Below, piece by piece: positions 34,471 to 47,200 of a stretch of DNA of 64,000 bases. This DNA is from Opisthocomus hoazin (taxonomy: Eukaryota > Chordata > Aves > Opisthocomiformes > Opisthocomidae). The notes under the pieces are model-generated. The model was not told the DNA's origin. It saw only the letters and a program-made list of their open reading frames with translations, and ran no database searches. Location of the stretch: NCBI RefSeq assembly GCF_030867145.1, contig NC_134414.1:131824465-131888464 (forward strand), read 5' to 3'. Every line of letters starts with the position of its first letter. The stretch's first letter is position 1. A program made the position numbers and the translations under genes.

Positions 34471-34865
34471 TTTTAATGTAACTTGTGACCTAAAAGGTTA
34501 TAGGAAATATTGCTGGAGAAACTTGAATTATTATTAGTAATTTTGTGAGCCTTAATGTTTTTGTCAGCAAATTCGTAACTATAGCTTTTTGCTTTTTCCA
34601 TCCTGCAGATTTTTGTTTGTTTAGTTGTTTTTAATTCTCTGTCCTGTCCTTGGAAGAAGCCAAGGCATTTCTGTGGAAAAGCTGGGTCTATTGAGAGCCC
34701 AAGTCAAGTCTGTCTTAGGTGTCATCTCTTCTGAACTCAAAAACTAACAACAGGTCAAAAAAGTGTCATGGTCTGGAGAGTAGCTAGGTGATCAGGACAC
34801 AGCCTGCTGGTAAAGGCCTGGAGGATGTGACGCTGGAGCAAAGGTATCAGAAGGAGCCCATGGGA

Positions 34866-35801
34866 ATCACAGAATAGTAGGGGTTGGAAGGGACCTCTGT
34901 GGGTCATCTAGTCCAACCCTCCTGCCGAAGCAGGGTCACCTACAGCAGGCTGCACAGGACCTTGTCCAGGTGGGTCTTGAATATCTCCAGAGAAGGAGAC
35001 TCCACAACCTCCCTGGGCAGCCTGTTCCATTGCTCCGTCACCCTCAGAGGGAAGAAGTTCTTCCTCATATTCAGACGGAACTTCCTGTGCCTCAGTTTGT
35101 GCCCATTGCCCCTTGTCTGGTCACTGGACACCACTGAAAAGAGCTTGGCCCCATCTTCCTGACACCCACCCTTGAGATATTTATAAGCATTTATTAGGTC
35201 CCCTCATAGCCTTCTCAAGGCTGAACAAGCCCAGCTCCCTCAGCCTCTCCTCGTAGGAGAGATGTTCCAGTCCCCTCATCATCCTTGTAGCCCTCCACTG
35301 GACTCTCTCTCCAGTAACTCTTCATCTTTCTTGAATTGGGGAGCCCAGAACTGGACACAGTACTCCAGATGAGGCCTCACTAGGGCAGTGTAGAGGGGAA
35401 GGAGAACCTCCCTCGTCCTGCTGGCCACACTCCTCCTAATGCACCCCAGGATCCCATTAGCTTTCTTGACAGCCAGGGCACACTGCTGGCTCATGGTCAA
35501 CCTGTTGTCCACCAGGACACCCAGGTCCCTCTCCGCAGAGCTGCTTTCCAGCAGGTCTGCCCCAAGCCTGTACTGATGCATGGGGTTGTTCCTCCCCAGG
35601 TGCAGGACCCTGCGTTTGCCTTTGTTGAACCTCATCAGGTTCCTCTCTGCCCAACTTTCCAGTCTGTCCAGGTCACGCTGAATGGCAGCACAGCCTTCTG
35701 GTGTGTCTACCACACCTCCCAGTTTTGTGTCATCAGCAAACTTGCTGAGGGTACATTCTAACTCTTCATCCAGGTTGTTGATGAAGAAGTTAAACAAGAC
35801 T
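34866..35801 (-). mobile_element. CR1 LINE 3' fragment, relatively young (inverted partner 1)
   Basis: The 3' end at the left shows the CR1 terminal blocks in reverse (TAGGGGTTGGAAGGGACC, TGGGTCATCTAGTCCAACC). The element continues through ORF2 into the RT domain and stops near 35801. It shares with the copy at 37320-38120 a 2-base expansion (GAGAGAGAG) and a shortened 'CCTTGAGAAGGCTATGAGGGG' segment that the 8.3 kb copy lacks. The two lie 1.5 kb apart in opposite orientation. Confidence 0.95.
35279..35801 (-). pseudogene. CR1 ORF2 remnant with intact FADD box
   Basis: From about 35801 down, the frame shows [21 protein letters not shown] with the catalytic FADD at 35729-35740, followed by [19 protein letters not shown], the [20 protein letters not shown] block and [15 protein letters not shown]. 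The frame then breaks at the GAGAGAGAG expansion (LLERESSGG...). The open frame extends upstream to 35899 only by chance through flanking DNA. The N-terminal RT and endonuclease parts are absent, so it is inactive. Confidence 0.92.
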
Positions 35802-36714
35802 GGCACGGGAAAGGCTGGCAAGCTTGACAGCCCAGCCTGATGTGACTTTGAAGTAAAGCAAATGGGTATTCCAGCACTGGCAGGAAAGAGTGCCAACATA
35901 ATAAAGGTTGATGTGCAGAAGAGGGACCCTTCTGCGCAACTGGCTTACTCTGGAGCCAAGGTCTTCTACTGCGGGGCTGTGGCATTTTCCTTCTAGGTCT
36001 AGATACGATACCCTGGCATGAACTTTTCTACCTGGTCTTAACTGTAGTTTGGGGCTTGTGTCATTGGTATTAACAAGGTGGCACAGAGACTTCAAGGCGG
36101 GATACTCAACTCTCAGATAATTGATCTCATTATGAGATACTGTTACCCTGGAAAAGTTATGTTTCTCTCTCATTTTGTCTAGAAACGCACTGCAGGAAGT
36201 GAGAGATGTTTCCCTTTGCAACTAATGCATGTGTACTTTTGAATTGACATATTCTGAAAAAAAAAAAGTTTTGCTTAGAAATTCCTGATTACTTTTTGGG
36301 GAAATACACTTATGAAGTATAATCACTTAAAAATGGAAGAAAAATCCACTTTCAGGAGAGGACAGTCAGCATTTCCCAAATCATTCTTCTCTTTGTGCCC
36401 ATGAAGATAGTCACTTGAAATCACTGCATACCGTCTTATAAGAACTTGGGTCTCGTTCTTAACCCAGATAAGCATTAGCAAAAACTGTACTTCTGGAAAA
36501 TACACAACAGCATCCCTAGACAAAGAACTTTTCCAGGCTTTACAGATTCACCCATGACAAAGCAAAACACCCGCCAAGCCTGACTAAATTTACACAGCTA
36601 AATAAATCACTTGAAGTGTTTAAATGTCACTATGAGAGTGAAAAGATGAAATGTGCTGTGTATCATCTCTACAAAACCAGAAGTAGTTATATTATAAATA
36701 CACAGAGTTTGCTT

Positions 36715-36820
36715 GGTATTAGGGACATAGGAAATTCCATTCAAGAACAGACAAATGGCACATCTTGTCTGGTATCCTGCATCTGGCACAGGCCTACAGC
36801 AGATGCTTAAAATACTTGGC
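36715..36820 (-). mobile_element. Possible ancient CR1-type 3' end
   Basis: 'CATCTTGTCTGGTATCCTGC', 'ATCTGGCACAGGCCTACAGCAGATGCTTA' resembles the reverse of an old reptile/bird CR1 3' region ('CATCTAGCCCAGTATCCTGTCT..GACAGTGGCC..CCAGATGCTT'). The resemblance is from memory. A 140-codon plus-strand frame (36755-37177) runs through it and is not taken as a gene. Confidence 0.4.
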
Positions 36821-37319
36821 TCCCTTGGTCCCACAGTCTCCCCTGTTCCACCTACCACCAATGTAATAAATCACACAGTTTTCCTAACCTCTGGTAAGAG
36901 TCTCTTTCCTGTTCACTTGTATAATGCGGGAGGTGGAAGCACAGCCCAGGGGAATACATACTTGCCCTGTGTGATACTTACTACAGTGGCTGGTACTGAA
37001 TTTGACTGTTTTGTTTTGAAACATAAATGGTATTACTGCCTGTATTGCCTATGTAGCCACATGAAGCAGCACATAGGTGAGGACTATGGTTGGCTCCAGA
37101 AAAAGGGGGAAGTAAACCCCTCCTCACCCTCATTTGCACATAGCCAGCAAGTGTATCTACCACTGGTCTATAATTAATCAGCTGCCCTCTTTCTGTCAAG
37201 GCACTGCCACCTAATTGCTCCCAACTACTCAATGACATGTATGTCTTGGTCTGGCTTTCTTAGTAACTTTCTATAGTTTAATGCATGGCGACTGAAAATC
37301 AAATGAGTTTATTTGTCTG

Positions 37320-38120
37320 GAAAGGTGGGCAGAGAGGAACCTGATGAGGTTCAACAAGGGCAAGTGCAGGGTCCTGCACCTGGGGAGGAACAACCCCATG
37401 CACCAGTACAGGCTTGGGGCAGACCTGCTGGAGAGCAGCTCTGCGGAGAGGGACCTGGATGTCCTGGTGGACGACAGGTTGACCATGAGCCAGCAGCGTG
37501 CCCTGGATGGCAAGAAAGCTAATGGGATCCTGGGATGCATTAGGAGGACTGTGGCCAGCAGGTCGAGGGAGGTTCTCCTTCCCCTCTACACTGCCCTAGT
37601 GAGGCCTCATCTGGAGCACTCTATCCAGTTCTGGGCTCCCCACTTCAGGAAAGATGAAGAGTTACTGGAGAGAGAGTCCAGCGGAGGGCTACGAGGATGG
37701 TGAGGGGACTGGAACATCTCTCCTACGAGAAGAGGCTGAGGGAGCTGGGCTTGTTCAGCCTTGAGAAGGCTATGAGGGGACCTAATAAATGCCCATAAAT
37801 ATCTCAAGGGTGGGTATCAAGAGGATGGGGCCAGACTCTTTTCAGTGGTGCCCAGCAACAGGACAAGGGGCAATGGGCACAAACTAAAGCATAGGAAGTT
37901 CTGTCTGAATATGAGGAAGAACTTCTTCCCTCTGAGGGTGACGGAGCAATGGAACAGGCTGCCCAGGGAGGTTGTGGAGTCTTCTTCTCTGGAGATATTC
38001 AAGACCCACCTGGACAAGGTCCTGTGCAGCCTGCTGTAGGTGACCCTGCTTCAGTAGGGGGGTTGGACTAGATGACCCACAGAGGTCCCTTCCAACCCCT
38101 ACCATTCTGTGATTCTGTGA
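37320..38120 (+). mobile_element. CR1 LINE 3' fragment, relatively young (inverted partner 2)
   Basis: It starts inside ORF2 at 'GTGGGCAGAGAGGAACCTGATG' and runs to the ATTCTGTGATTCTGTGA end (38104-38120). It is very close in sequence to the reverse complement of the 34866-35663 part of the neighbouring copy, including two shared indels. No clear target-site duplication is visible, which is usual for CR1. Confidence 0.95.
37344..37703 (+). pseudogene. CR1 ORF2 remnant
   Basis: A 119-codon frame beginning [17 protein letters not shown] and covering the region after the RT catalytic box up to [15 protein letters not shown] and LLER. It is broken by the same GAGAGAGAG expansion as the 35 kb copy. 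The rest of the C-terminal domain continues in another frame ([35 protein letters not shown], 37845-38039) and ends with the normal KVLCSLL terminus. Confidence 0.92.
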
Positions 38121-40488
38121 AGCAGTGTTCACTTTTGTCCTTTTTCCAGAGACTATCAAAACATGGTTCATCTACCCAGCAGGTCACACAGTGCAGGTTT
38201 CCCCTTGTTAGTTGCCTGGTGCTTCTAGCCATTGTCACTAGGGTGATATGCCTGTACCCAACAAGACTGAGGTGCTCTCCCTTACTAGAAATGTACTTCT
38301 CACAGAACGTGGCCCTTTATTTTCTACAATCTCATTCATAACCAACATTAAATCCAATGGTACAATCAGTTAAGGGCCTCTAAAATTGACAAATGAAAAA
38401 TCCAAACTTCTTCATTTGAAAAGTTAAAGTGTAAAAAACCCCTCTGTATTAATTACATTACACCCTCTTTGTGTTCCCCTGTGAATTATAACAGGATTTT
38501 TAAAAGGCTAAAGAGAATTTATATGACTACAGGTAGGTGCCACGTAAGGCCCTTTCACATGTTGTCTTACACAAACAAAAAGAGAGGGGCAGCTACAGAA
38601 ATTATGACACCTCATGTCTAAGCTATATTGTTAAAAAATTGAATTTGAAGGAAAAAAAAATTAAGTGTTCCTCAGTCTGAGCATATCGTCTCTACAGTTG
38701 CTGAACACTGCTCTTAGAGAATGACCTAATAAATCTTTACATATTAATAAGGGAAAACTGAATCCTGATGGTGTGCCTGGGCTGTTGAATATATATTCAG
38801 ATGTCAGCTTTCTCTATGCTCAAGGATTTTCTGATTTTGATTCCATCCTGCTGAATATAACATTCAGTGTTCTGAATCTAGAGCAGACCTTTGATCTAGC
38901 TACGCGAAATTTGTATCCACATAGAACAAGACTTTGAAGTATCAATCTGCTTGGAAGAATGGACACATTAGAGCTACTACAGTACTTAGCAGAAGTTTGC
39001 ATCCTTTAACAGACTCCAAATCAACCATATATTCAGGCATGGCCAGGCTTAGTATTAGCAGGAGCTCTGTGCCTTTCTGCACTTCTCTCTTCTTGTACAA
39101 GAGGAATGACTTTCAGAATATCCATCTTATTTCAGTCAGGAACAGAAGCAGAGGTTTTTCAGGGCAGACAAATGAGTCAGCCGCTCGTTCCAAATAAATG
39201 GAAATGGTGTTCCAAGGTTCCTAGACAGCTTTAAAAACTACATTCAGCTGCTTAATACAGTGTTCTACACCTCATTTTTAAGAGGACAAAATCACATGCT
39301 TTCTATTCCAGAGAAGCTGTTTTACCCACAGCAGTCCAAACCCGTCTCATTTTGTTTCTGTCCTTGACATACATGCTACTCATCTTGCTTGTGCCATTCC
39401 CAAGAACAGAGGTAGCACTCTTCAGAGTAAAAAGCAGCAGCCGATGTTCCCAGACTGCCACGGGTATCCTAAATAATACTGAACTACGTTTCTTAATGTC
39501 TGTGATTGCATTTGCCCATTTGTGTAACGAGAATGTTAATATTTTGCTTTCTGAGGAGGAATGTTGTAAACCTTAATTAATGTATCAGTGACAAAAAAGG
39601 TATGAGTTACAACTTTAACTGTACAGTAAAATAGACTATCTATGTGGATAAATAATTATGAGATACATAAAACTATAAAAATAATTTCTTTACTGCAAAC
39701 CTTGCCTTAACAAGAAACATGACTCCTTCCTCCCTTAAGAAAGCTGAATACACTGACTCATTTCTTTGTTTAAGTGTCATGGTAAATTTGTTCTTTTATA
39801 ACTTGTAGTAGTTTAGCTTTGAACTTTTGATTTTTGGAAAATGCACAGTGGAAGAATGTTTTCATGGGAGAGGAGTGCACATTCCAGAGCTGTCGACTGT
39901 TACTCGTTTGGGGGGGGAGGGATGGAGGGGAGACAGCAGGGAGAACTACTTAGGTTTTAGGCTTTGATTGATGCAATTTGTTTTTGTCTGGTATTTTGTG
40001 ATAAACCAAAGAATATACACTGTACAGTGAAATATTTCGATTTTTCTCTCATTTTTCCAGCTTTTGCTTGTTCAAAACTCTGAACAAGCTTTAAACAAGC
40101 TTTGTACAAATAGAATTAGTGACCCTTTATATATTACAAAGTAGTCCAAGGAGAAAATAACTCACAGTTTACTGTGAATTCTAGAGCTACACACAAGCAT
40201 AATGTGGGAATGAAGACAATATTACTCATAAAAATTAACCAAAACAAAGTGCAAGCCCTTCATGGTGTCTTTGTAACCTGAGCAACAGATTTAAACACAA
40301 TGTTCCTGTCCTGTTTCATGTTTATTTAATGTATTAAAATTTGATTACGTCAAAAAAATATTAAAATAGGAAAATAAAATAAACTTCATGTAGCTTATTG
40401 ATTCAAGTAAAGTAAAAAAATATTTCTCTTCTGGCCTGCATATTTTGAAGAGTATTAACATACATACTTTCTTCCCTTTTCTTTCTAG
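38121..40488 (+). other. Presumed intron 2, last part; non-coding
   Basis: AT-rich unique sequence with no supported exon until the acceptor at 40488. A G-rich patch (GGGGGGGGAGGGATGGAGGGG) lies near 39910-39931. Confidence 0.5.
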
Positions 40489-40619
40489 AAAGACAAGAAA
40501 ACGCAGATTGTCAGAATCCTTCAAATTTGATACTCAGCACTGTTATGACCTCTTCATTACTGGATGTTGAGCCTGTATATCAGAACCAGCACATTGAATT
40601 ACTCTCCTATTAAGCTGAG
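40489..40619 (+). CDS. Candidate exon 3 with stop codon of the short spliced gene
   Basis: A branch-point-like TATTAAC (40453-40459) and pyrimidine tract CTTTCTTCCCTTTTCTTTCTAG precede the exon start at 40489. The exon ends GCTGAG|GTAATT (donor at 40620). With the single base left over from 27512, the frame reads GAA AGA CAA GAA AAC and stays open for 41 codons to TAA at 40611-40613, six bases before the donor, so the stop would not trigger decay. The peptide ends VEPVYQNQHIELLSY. All three frames close within the exon, so it must be terminal coding or UTR. If spliced instead to a CpG-island exon ending at 31398, another frame (KTRKRRLSESFKFDTQHC...) would be used up to a TGA at about 40569. 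Confidence 0.38.
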
Positions 40620-43257
40620 GTAATTTTCTTTCTAACAATTTAATTGTTTAAAGCATTATAACAGATACTGTCCCATCCCCCTGTTCCTGCCAATAAAAAC
40701 ATTTCTGGGCAGAACATTATACTGTGCAATATAGCATCAGTTGACATGAAAGACATGAGAACTGGGGCTTTTGCTAACAGGCAGGGAGATTCAGGCCCCA
40801 TTTACTAACATAAATTTAGCAAGAACACATTTTTTAAGATGACCACACCGAATTGAGTTTGGAAAGCAATTGCAAGCGTCAACTCCTTTCCCCTCATAGA
40901 TGGACTAGTGACATGATAGAAGCAACATCCTGGATTCACGGGCTGTTAAAAGACTACTGTACAACACTTAGATATGTCAGACTGTATTCTTTGCTGCATT
41001 GGCACTAAGAGCTAAAGTCATTGAGGATAGAGAGCATAATTAATGAAAAAGTCCAATGCTGAAACAATGCAATTAACAGGTCTTTCAAAGTTTCATTTCC
41101 TGTGGAAAATTATTGCCATTGAAAAGGATCTATCGTGTCAAAAATCCTAACAGACAAAGGCTAGAAACTGCATGAAAATACCAGCTGCAAGGCACAGATG
41201 AGGGGAGAACTTCTCGGTTGACAAAGCCAGAAGATGTCAGGGTATTGTTCTGAGTGAGGGAGGCTTTGCCGAGGACGTGAACTGTGTTTCAGACACACAT
41301 TGAGATAAGTTTCTACTTAGTGGGATGGGCATCCATGCAGTAGGATATTTCATAATGTTACTCACTCAGCATGAAAAACTGCATTTATGAAAGCCTACCA
41401 ATCACTGGTTAATAGTGTCATGTTTTCCCCTCAGGAAGAGAACTGCACACAGTGCAGGCCCGGTGTAGTCACAGTATGTTATAGGAACGTGCAACTTAGG
41501 ATGCAGACAGGAAGGCAGTCAGTTGCAGAACTGTGTTCAAAAAAAAGCAGGTGGCTCTGAGGCTGGCCACTGGCCCAGAAGGATGCAGAGATGCAATTGA
41601 ATTCAGAACTAAGGTATATAAAAAACATTTTCAGAAAGTTTTCTACCCTCACGTAGCTTTAATGTATCTCCTCCTTTCCTGGTACATCAGTAATAAAGAT
41701 ACTGTCAGTGTTCTGTCCATTGCCCTAATAGAACTGCACACCTTTCACGATATATTAACATGAATCTCAAAGAAGCTGCCGTTTTACTTTGTAGCTTCCT
41801 TTTCTCTCCAATTAAAAAAAAAAGCAGCTAGAAATACACACCAATACTGTTAAATCAGAAAAACACGGCTAGTGTAAAGAATTAATTGCTTTAGACAAGA
41901 TTTATAAGTTATCATATGATCACCATTGCAGACAAGAGGAAGAGGAAAAAAAAAAAGATACGTGCAAGGGAAGGTCAGCTAGAGGATAGATATATTCTTA
42001 TTAGTACATCTAACAAAGATGCCTCATACTCCATATTTTCTTTCAAAGTAATGGAATTCTATTACAAGACAGTAGCCAACGTGGCACATAATGTGTTGAG
42101 GTCATTTAAAGCCTGCCTGTTAAACAAACATTACTCCAATTTTTGAATTCTTTTTTTCAAGGATTCATGATATTTCCTGTGTAGTTTCAGGAATTTTTGT
42201 CCTGTCTCCTAAACTATAATTTTGAACCACTGAGAAACTGTTTGCCTAAAACCAGAACTCTGTTTTCAATACCTTTCTGTTATTAATATTCCTTAAGTTA
42301 CATTTCAGCTTCCAATCAAGGTTTGCTGCAACAGTTTCTTTTTTGATACAAGTCCACTGTACTGTACCTTGGATCTCAGCTAGAATGCACAGTATGTCAC
42401 GTGAACAGTAAAAAACAATATAGCTCAACTTCCCAAAGTCGGTTGAATCAGGAGGTTTAAGGATAATCAAAACCATAATTTTACTAGCACGCAGAGCCAA
42501 TAAGTCATTGAAGCTATATATTCATACTCACATTGCGCTTCATTATGAAAAGAATCTCGCACCCAGGAACACAAAAATTCTTGCTGTGGAATACTGAATA
42601 ATTGTGGAACAAATGAATGGCAGAATACACTGATCTTTGCATGAAAAGTGCATCGTAAAAGGGATCCTAGTAAAACAAGCTGAACCTTTAGACTTTTATA
42701 AACATCTTATGACTTTCTTAGCAGATGTTAGAGAACTTTGTACAGAGCAGTATTATTTACACGTATTTATTTTTTATATTCCATAAGTGAAACTTACGTA
42801 TGATTTCATACACAAATACATGCGAGCATGCAAGTGCATGTATGTTTTTAGCAAAGTCTGTTGCTAAGTATTTTGGACCAACTTAGAGTCTTCGGTAATG
42901 CCAATAGATAAGTCCCAGTCAATTTGATGTTTTGTGTCAGCAAGTTATTCTACATGTGAGAATCCATCTGTGTAAGTGCAGTAGTATATTTTTTTACAGG
43001 TGTTGTTTTGTGGATGTGTCTTTACAGAACTTTTATATAAATCTTTGTATGTTTCCTCTCTTCAGACTATTTGTTTTTCCCTTTTTTTAATATATATTGT
43101 CTTTCTTTTCACTGCTAACTACAACAGCTGATTTATCAATGTAAGTGGAAGTTATCTGAACATCAGCCAACATAGAACACAGAGTCAATAGCAATTATTC
43201 ATGGCATTTTTTACAGCTTATTTGTTTGTTTTTAATGCTCAGAGCCCATATAGGCAA

Positions 43258-43325
43258 GAAACTGTTTTCCATACTGTGAGATGGAAATATTGCTCACCCC
43301 TTTGTAGAATATAAAGCTGAAAAAT
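43258..43325 (+). mobile_element. MIR-like SINE fragment
   Basis: 'ACTGTTTTCCATACTGTGAGATGGAAATATTGCTCACCCCTTTGTAGAATATAAAG' follows the MIR 3' half ('CAGTTTCCCCATCTGTAAAATGGGGATAATACTCACCTCTTTGTAAAG'). Confidence 0.5.
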
Positions 43326-44144
43326 GAAACTGAAGTGATCTAATCGAGATTAAACACATTCCTCATCTCAGAAACGTAGCGCTGTGCAGTTCAGTCAAAT
43401 TGTGGCTACCTGAAAAAGGGAAGAATTTGATCACCTATGCCTGAAATTAAACATTTTTACAGTTGTTCTAACCACAGTGTAGGCACTGCTAAACTGAATT
43501 ATTTCACCATGCTGAGTTATTTCCCACGTTCCTTTGTTACTCCAGTAATGTCAAAAAATGCAGGAACTGGGAAGTCATACAATCTGTAGGAAAGAGAATA
43601 TTGTGGTTTCTAAGAAAAATATTTATTACCAAGCAAGCTATTTTGATTTATTAAATGATAGCTTCCCATCATAGCGTCTTTTGATATGGTGCTTGAAACC
43701 ATAATGGTTGTATAAAGCCAGGACTTTATTTGTTTAAAGGCATCCACTAGTGTTTTTCTTAATAGAAATATGACAATGCCAAGTTCATAGAAGCTCATTC
43801 AGGAATAAACTCTTGAAAAATTATTTGTTTCCTAGAGCGTCCATTAAGCCAGTGCAGGCACTGTGTCTCACTGCTAGTCTTCTAACGTTAGATTTATAAG
43901 ATGTTATAATTCAGAACAGGTGATGGGCAGCACTACATGGCACAGCAAGCAAAGTGAAGAGACTGGCAGCTCAGTAGCCACTTGTGAATCATCAAAACTT
44001 TTCCCTGGATAAACTCAGTAGTAATCCTTGTAGGTTTTTTGGCAATTATTTTTAATTCCACGACCACCACCCCCTTTCTCAGGTCAAAGTTTAGGGACTA
44101 TCTGTCTGTTTTTACAGTTATGTAGCTTTTACACATCTATTTTT

Positions 44145-44245
44145 ACCTATGTATAAAATGAGACAAATTATGCTTCCCTACTCACAGGGGACTTCTTGGA
44201 GGATTACAAACAAGTCCACACACAAAATTGTAAAGTGATGCAGAT
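44145..44245 (+). mobile_element. MIR-like SINE fragment
   Basis: 'TATGTATAAAATGAGACAAATTATGCTTCCCTACTCACAGGGGACTTCTTGGAGGATTACAAAC ... TGTAAAGTGATG' follows the MIR 3' half ('TGTAAAATGGGGATAATAAT...CCTACCTCATAGGGTTGTTGTGAGGATTAAATGA...TGTAAAGCGCTT'). Confidence 0.6.
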
Positions 44246-47200
44246 TTTTAAGACACTCGTGTCTCCACTATTCCAGATCTCTCAAACTCAGACTCTGTAC
44301 AGATAACACAAAGGAAAAGAAAAGGCTCAAAACATACACAGCCTCCATATGAATTTCAGGAAAAGCAGTTCTTCAGCTTAGGGCTGAAAAGGAGGTAGGA
44401 AGACACTAAAAAACATGAATCAGCAAAACAAAAATATGTCCCAAATGAGTTTTCATTTGCATAGTTAAACAAATAACCACTTTTTTTTTCCCCCTCTGTT
44501 GTGAGAATATAAGTGAGGCAAGGTATGTTGGGAAAGGCAATGGTTTTGTTTAACACAGTGAAGAAGGACTTGTATCCCAAGTGTACCAGTAGATCTAACT
44601 TTTATTAATCACTTCCAGTCTACTAACCTGATTTGATGATTATATTACTGAGTTAATTACATGTCATAACATAATGATTATAGCAAAGGAGTACTGTTAT
44701 TTTCCTGTTGTTTTTTTTGTTTAATAAAAACCCCTCTTTTGGATAATTGGTTACATATCCTCATCGACAGCAGTAGATACTTCAAATGCATTAACTGGTA
44801 GGAGGACGTAAATAGGAACGTTCAAACAAAAAAAGAAAAATCAGTATTGGTACTGTAGAAAGGACTGGAGATTTTTTTATGGATACATTCCACGCTCTTG
44901 TCAATGCAGTTCCCTGAGTTCCTCTACAAGTAACTCTCATACATGAAATTGATTTCTACTAAAGCCCTTTTAGGGTGTTTCTTCCCTCCTTTTATCCTCC
45001 CACCCCAAAATACACTTGAATCAGTAACCTCAAAGATCTCAGCATTACTACATTTGAGAGCAATGACTATTATTCTAGCTTTATGTTACCAGGCTGCCAA
45101 CAGGAACACATGGTGCTAAAAGTTTGAGTTCTTTACAATGTAGTGAGCTAACATTCGCTGAGAACTTTGACATTGATTGTGGAAAAAACATGTTCATTTT
45201 TTCCTAAGCTTATGGGAACACTGTAGGCATGGACTGGATTTTAGTACCTGAGAATACCTAGACTGTGACCACCCTATATAGGTTTGCATATACTAACACA
45301 TATATGTACACTTCCATAATGGAAAGTGATCAGGTTTAATGCCTGTCTTTTGCCTGTGAGTCTACAATTGCACTACTTGTCTCAAATGCACCAGTGAACA
45401 TTAAGTTGTATGCTTACTCAGCACAACCCTAACCAGTACTAACTTTTTAGATAACACTGTGTTACCATCATTATGAATTGGAGTCTCAACTGATTTTGCT
45501 GAACTGCTTTATTGTATAGCAGTGACTATAAAGTTAGATGTTTGCAATGGTGAATTTATCCTGCTTGTTGCAGAGTTTGCACTTCATTAAAATTCACATA
45601 GCAGTGCTTATCTATAGCTGAAACACAGAGTCGCCCAGGGGAACACTTGTTACTCTGGGTAATTAATCTGAGGTGATGGGAAATTTTTGTTAGTGTTCTT
45701 GATAATCTCTAGGGCATCATCCAACTGCAAAATTTTGGCCTCACTGAAGTGGAAAGCAAGTTTCATCAGTAACTAGAATAGGCCAAGACATTGCTCACAA
45801 AGCACTTAACGACCTGGTGTCATCTGGCAAAGTTTCTCCATGCAGTCTTTTTTCAGAGCTGAAGAAATAGTTCATTTTTGTTAAATATTTCATATGCATA
45901 CATAACAAGCCCCTTGTTTCGGTAATCATAGGAACATTTTAAGAAAGGTTCTACACATTCTTTAGGGTAAATACACTTTTAAAGGGATTGACTCTATACT
46001 TGGTTAAGTCTCATAGGTCAGTGAACTTGAAATCACATCTACAGTAAGAAATTTGTGGTTTTGCATGGGCAGGGAGAAAATACATAAGACTGTCAAAATG
46101 CTTGGAGATTCAAGTACGTAACTTGGTAGAGTGAGGCGAGCCTCAATTTTTTTATTAAACAAAAAAAACACTCCCTCCATCATATGCCCAAATTTAGAGA
46201 TGTGTTACTCAAAATAATAACCACTTTTTAAAAAATCCTTTATATAATAAAATTTTATTTTCATTGTGTCTAGGCATAAATTTTAAAATTTGTATATGCA
46301 GAAACCAAATGGATGTGTGTTTTTCTTATTGAAGTGCTTCAGGATAGTTAAACTTCTGCTGCACAAAAGTAGTAGGAATTTTTAAAATTGAAAGTATTTC
46401 TAATTCAAAAGAAGAATCCTCCTCTACCCAAAGAACTATTCAAATATCCAAGTACAAAATAGAGGCAGGTTTCTTAGGGAAATTTCAATGATTTAGACAA
46501 ATGTTAAAGCGAGTTGAAACCGATTTAGCAATTTTATTTCCTCTATTCAGCTCTTTCAGGTGTGACTTTATTAATACTGAGTCTAAAAGATGAATTGGTA
46601 CTTATTTCACATTTTTATCAACTATTAATTAGTTTAGCTGTCCTCGTCCTAGAAACAAAATTTTTCCCAACTACAGCTATTTAAAACAACATTTTAGAGA
46701 TATAAATTATACAAAATACTGGAATAATGGAAAGTTAGGCTATATGGGACAGAAGTTAACAGGCTAAATTAAAATTTGACTGATTTTTCATTTAAGTGTT
46801 GCTACAATATACAAAATATTTTCAAAACAGTAACTGCTGAACACAGTTATTGATGGACAGGTTTACCCAAGCTCACAAAGAGAGCTGCAAGCTTCCTATT
46901 CCTTTTTTTCTTTTTTATTTACCCCTGGCTTATAGTAAATTTGTCTTGATTAAGAACATACTATGTTACTGTTGAATACTCTTGTTTTGAGTGCATCATA
47001 CTAGTTTCACTGTAGCAGGAGCTAACTGAATGATGATTTTCTCAGATTACTTATTAGTGTCATGAATTCTAGCACAGACATTTCAAAAGGTTTATTTCTC
47101 ATTGTTATGACTAACTCAAGATGTCCATAATAGATTTGCAAAGGGATTAGCAATTTCATGAATTTAGCGAAAGTAATTGGTTCTCAGCTTTAATTACAGC

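Noticed and set aside
34884..35162. 92-codon plus-strand frame at the 35 kb CR1
   Set aside because: It is an antisense shadow of the CR1 3' end; the same peptide recurs opposite the 8.3 and 37.9 kb copies.
36755..37177. 140-codon plus-strand frame
   Set aside because: Its start lies in a likely ancient CR1-type remnant and its composition is not protein-like. By my rough estimate several open runs of 100 codons are expected by chance in 64 kb of about 62% AT DNA.
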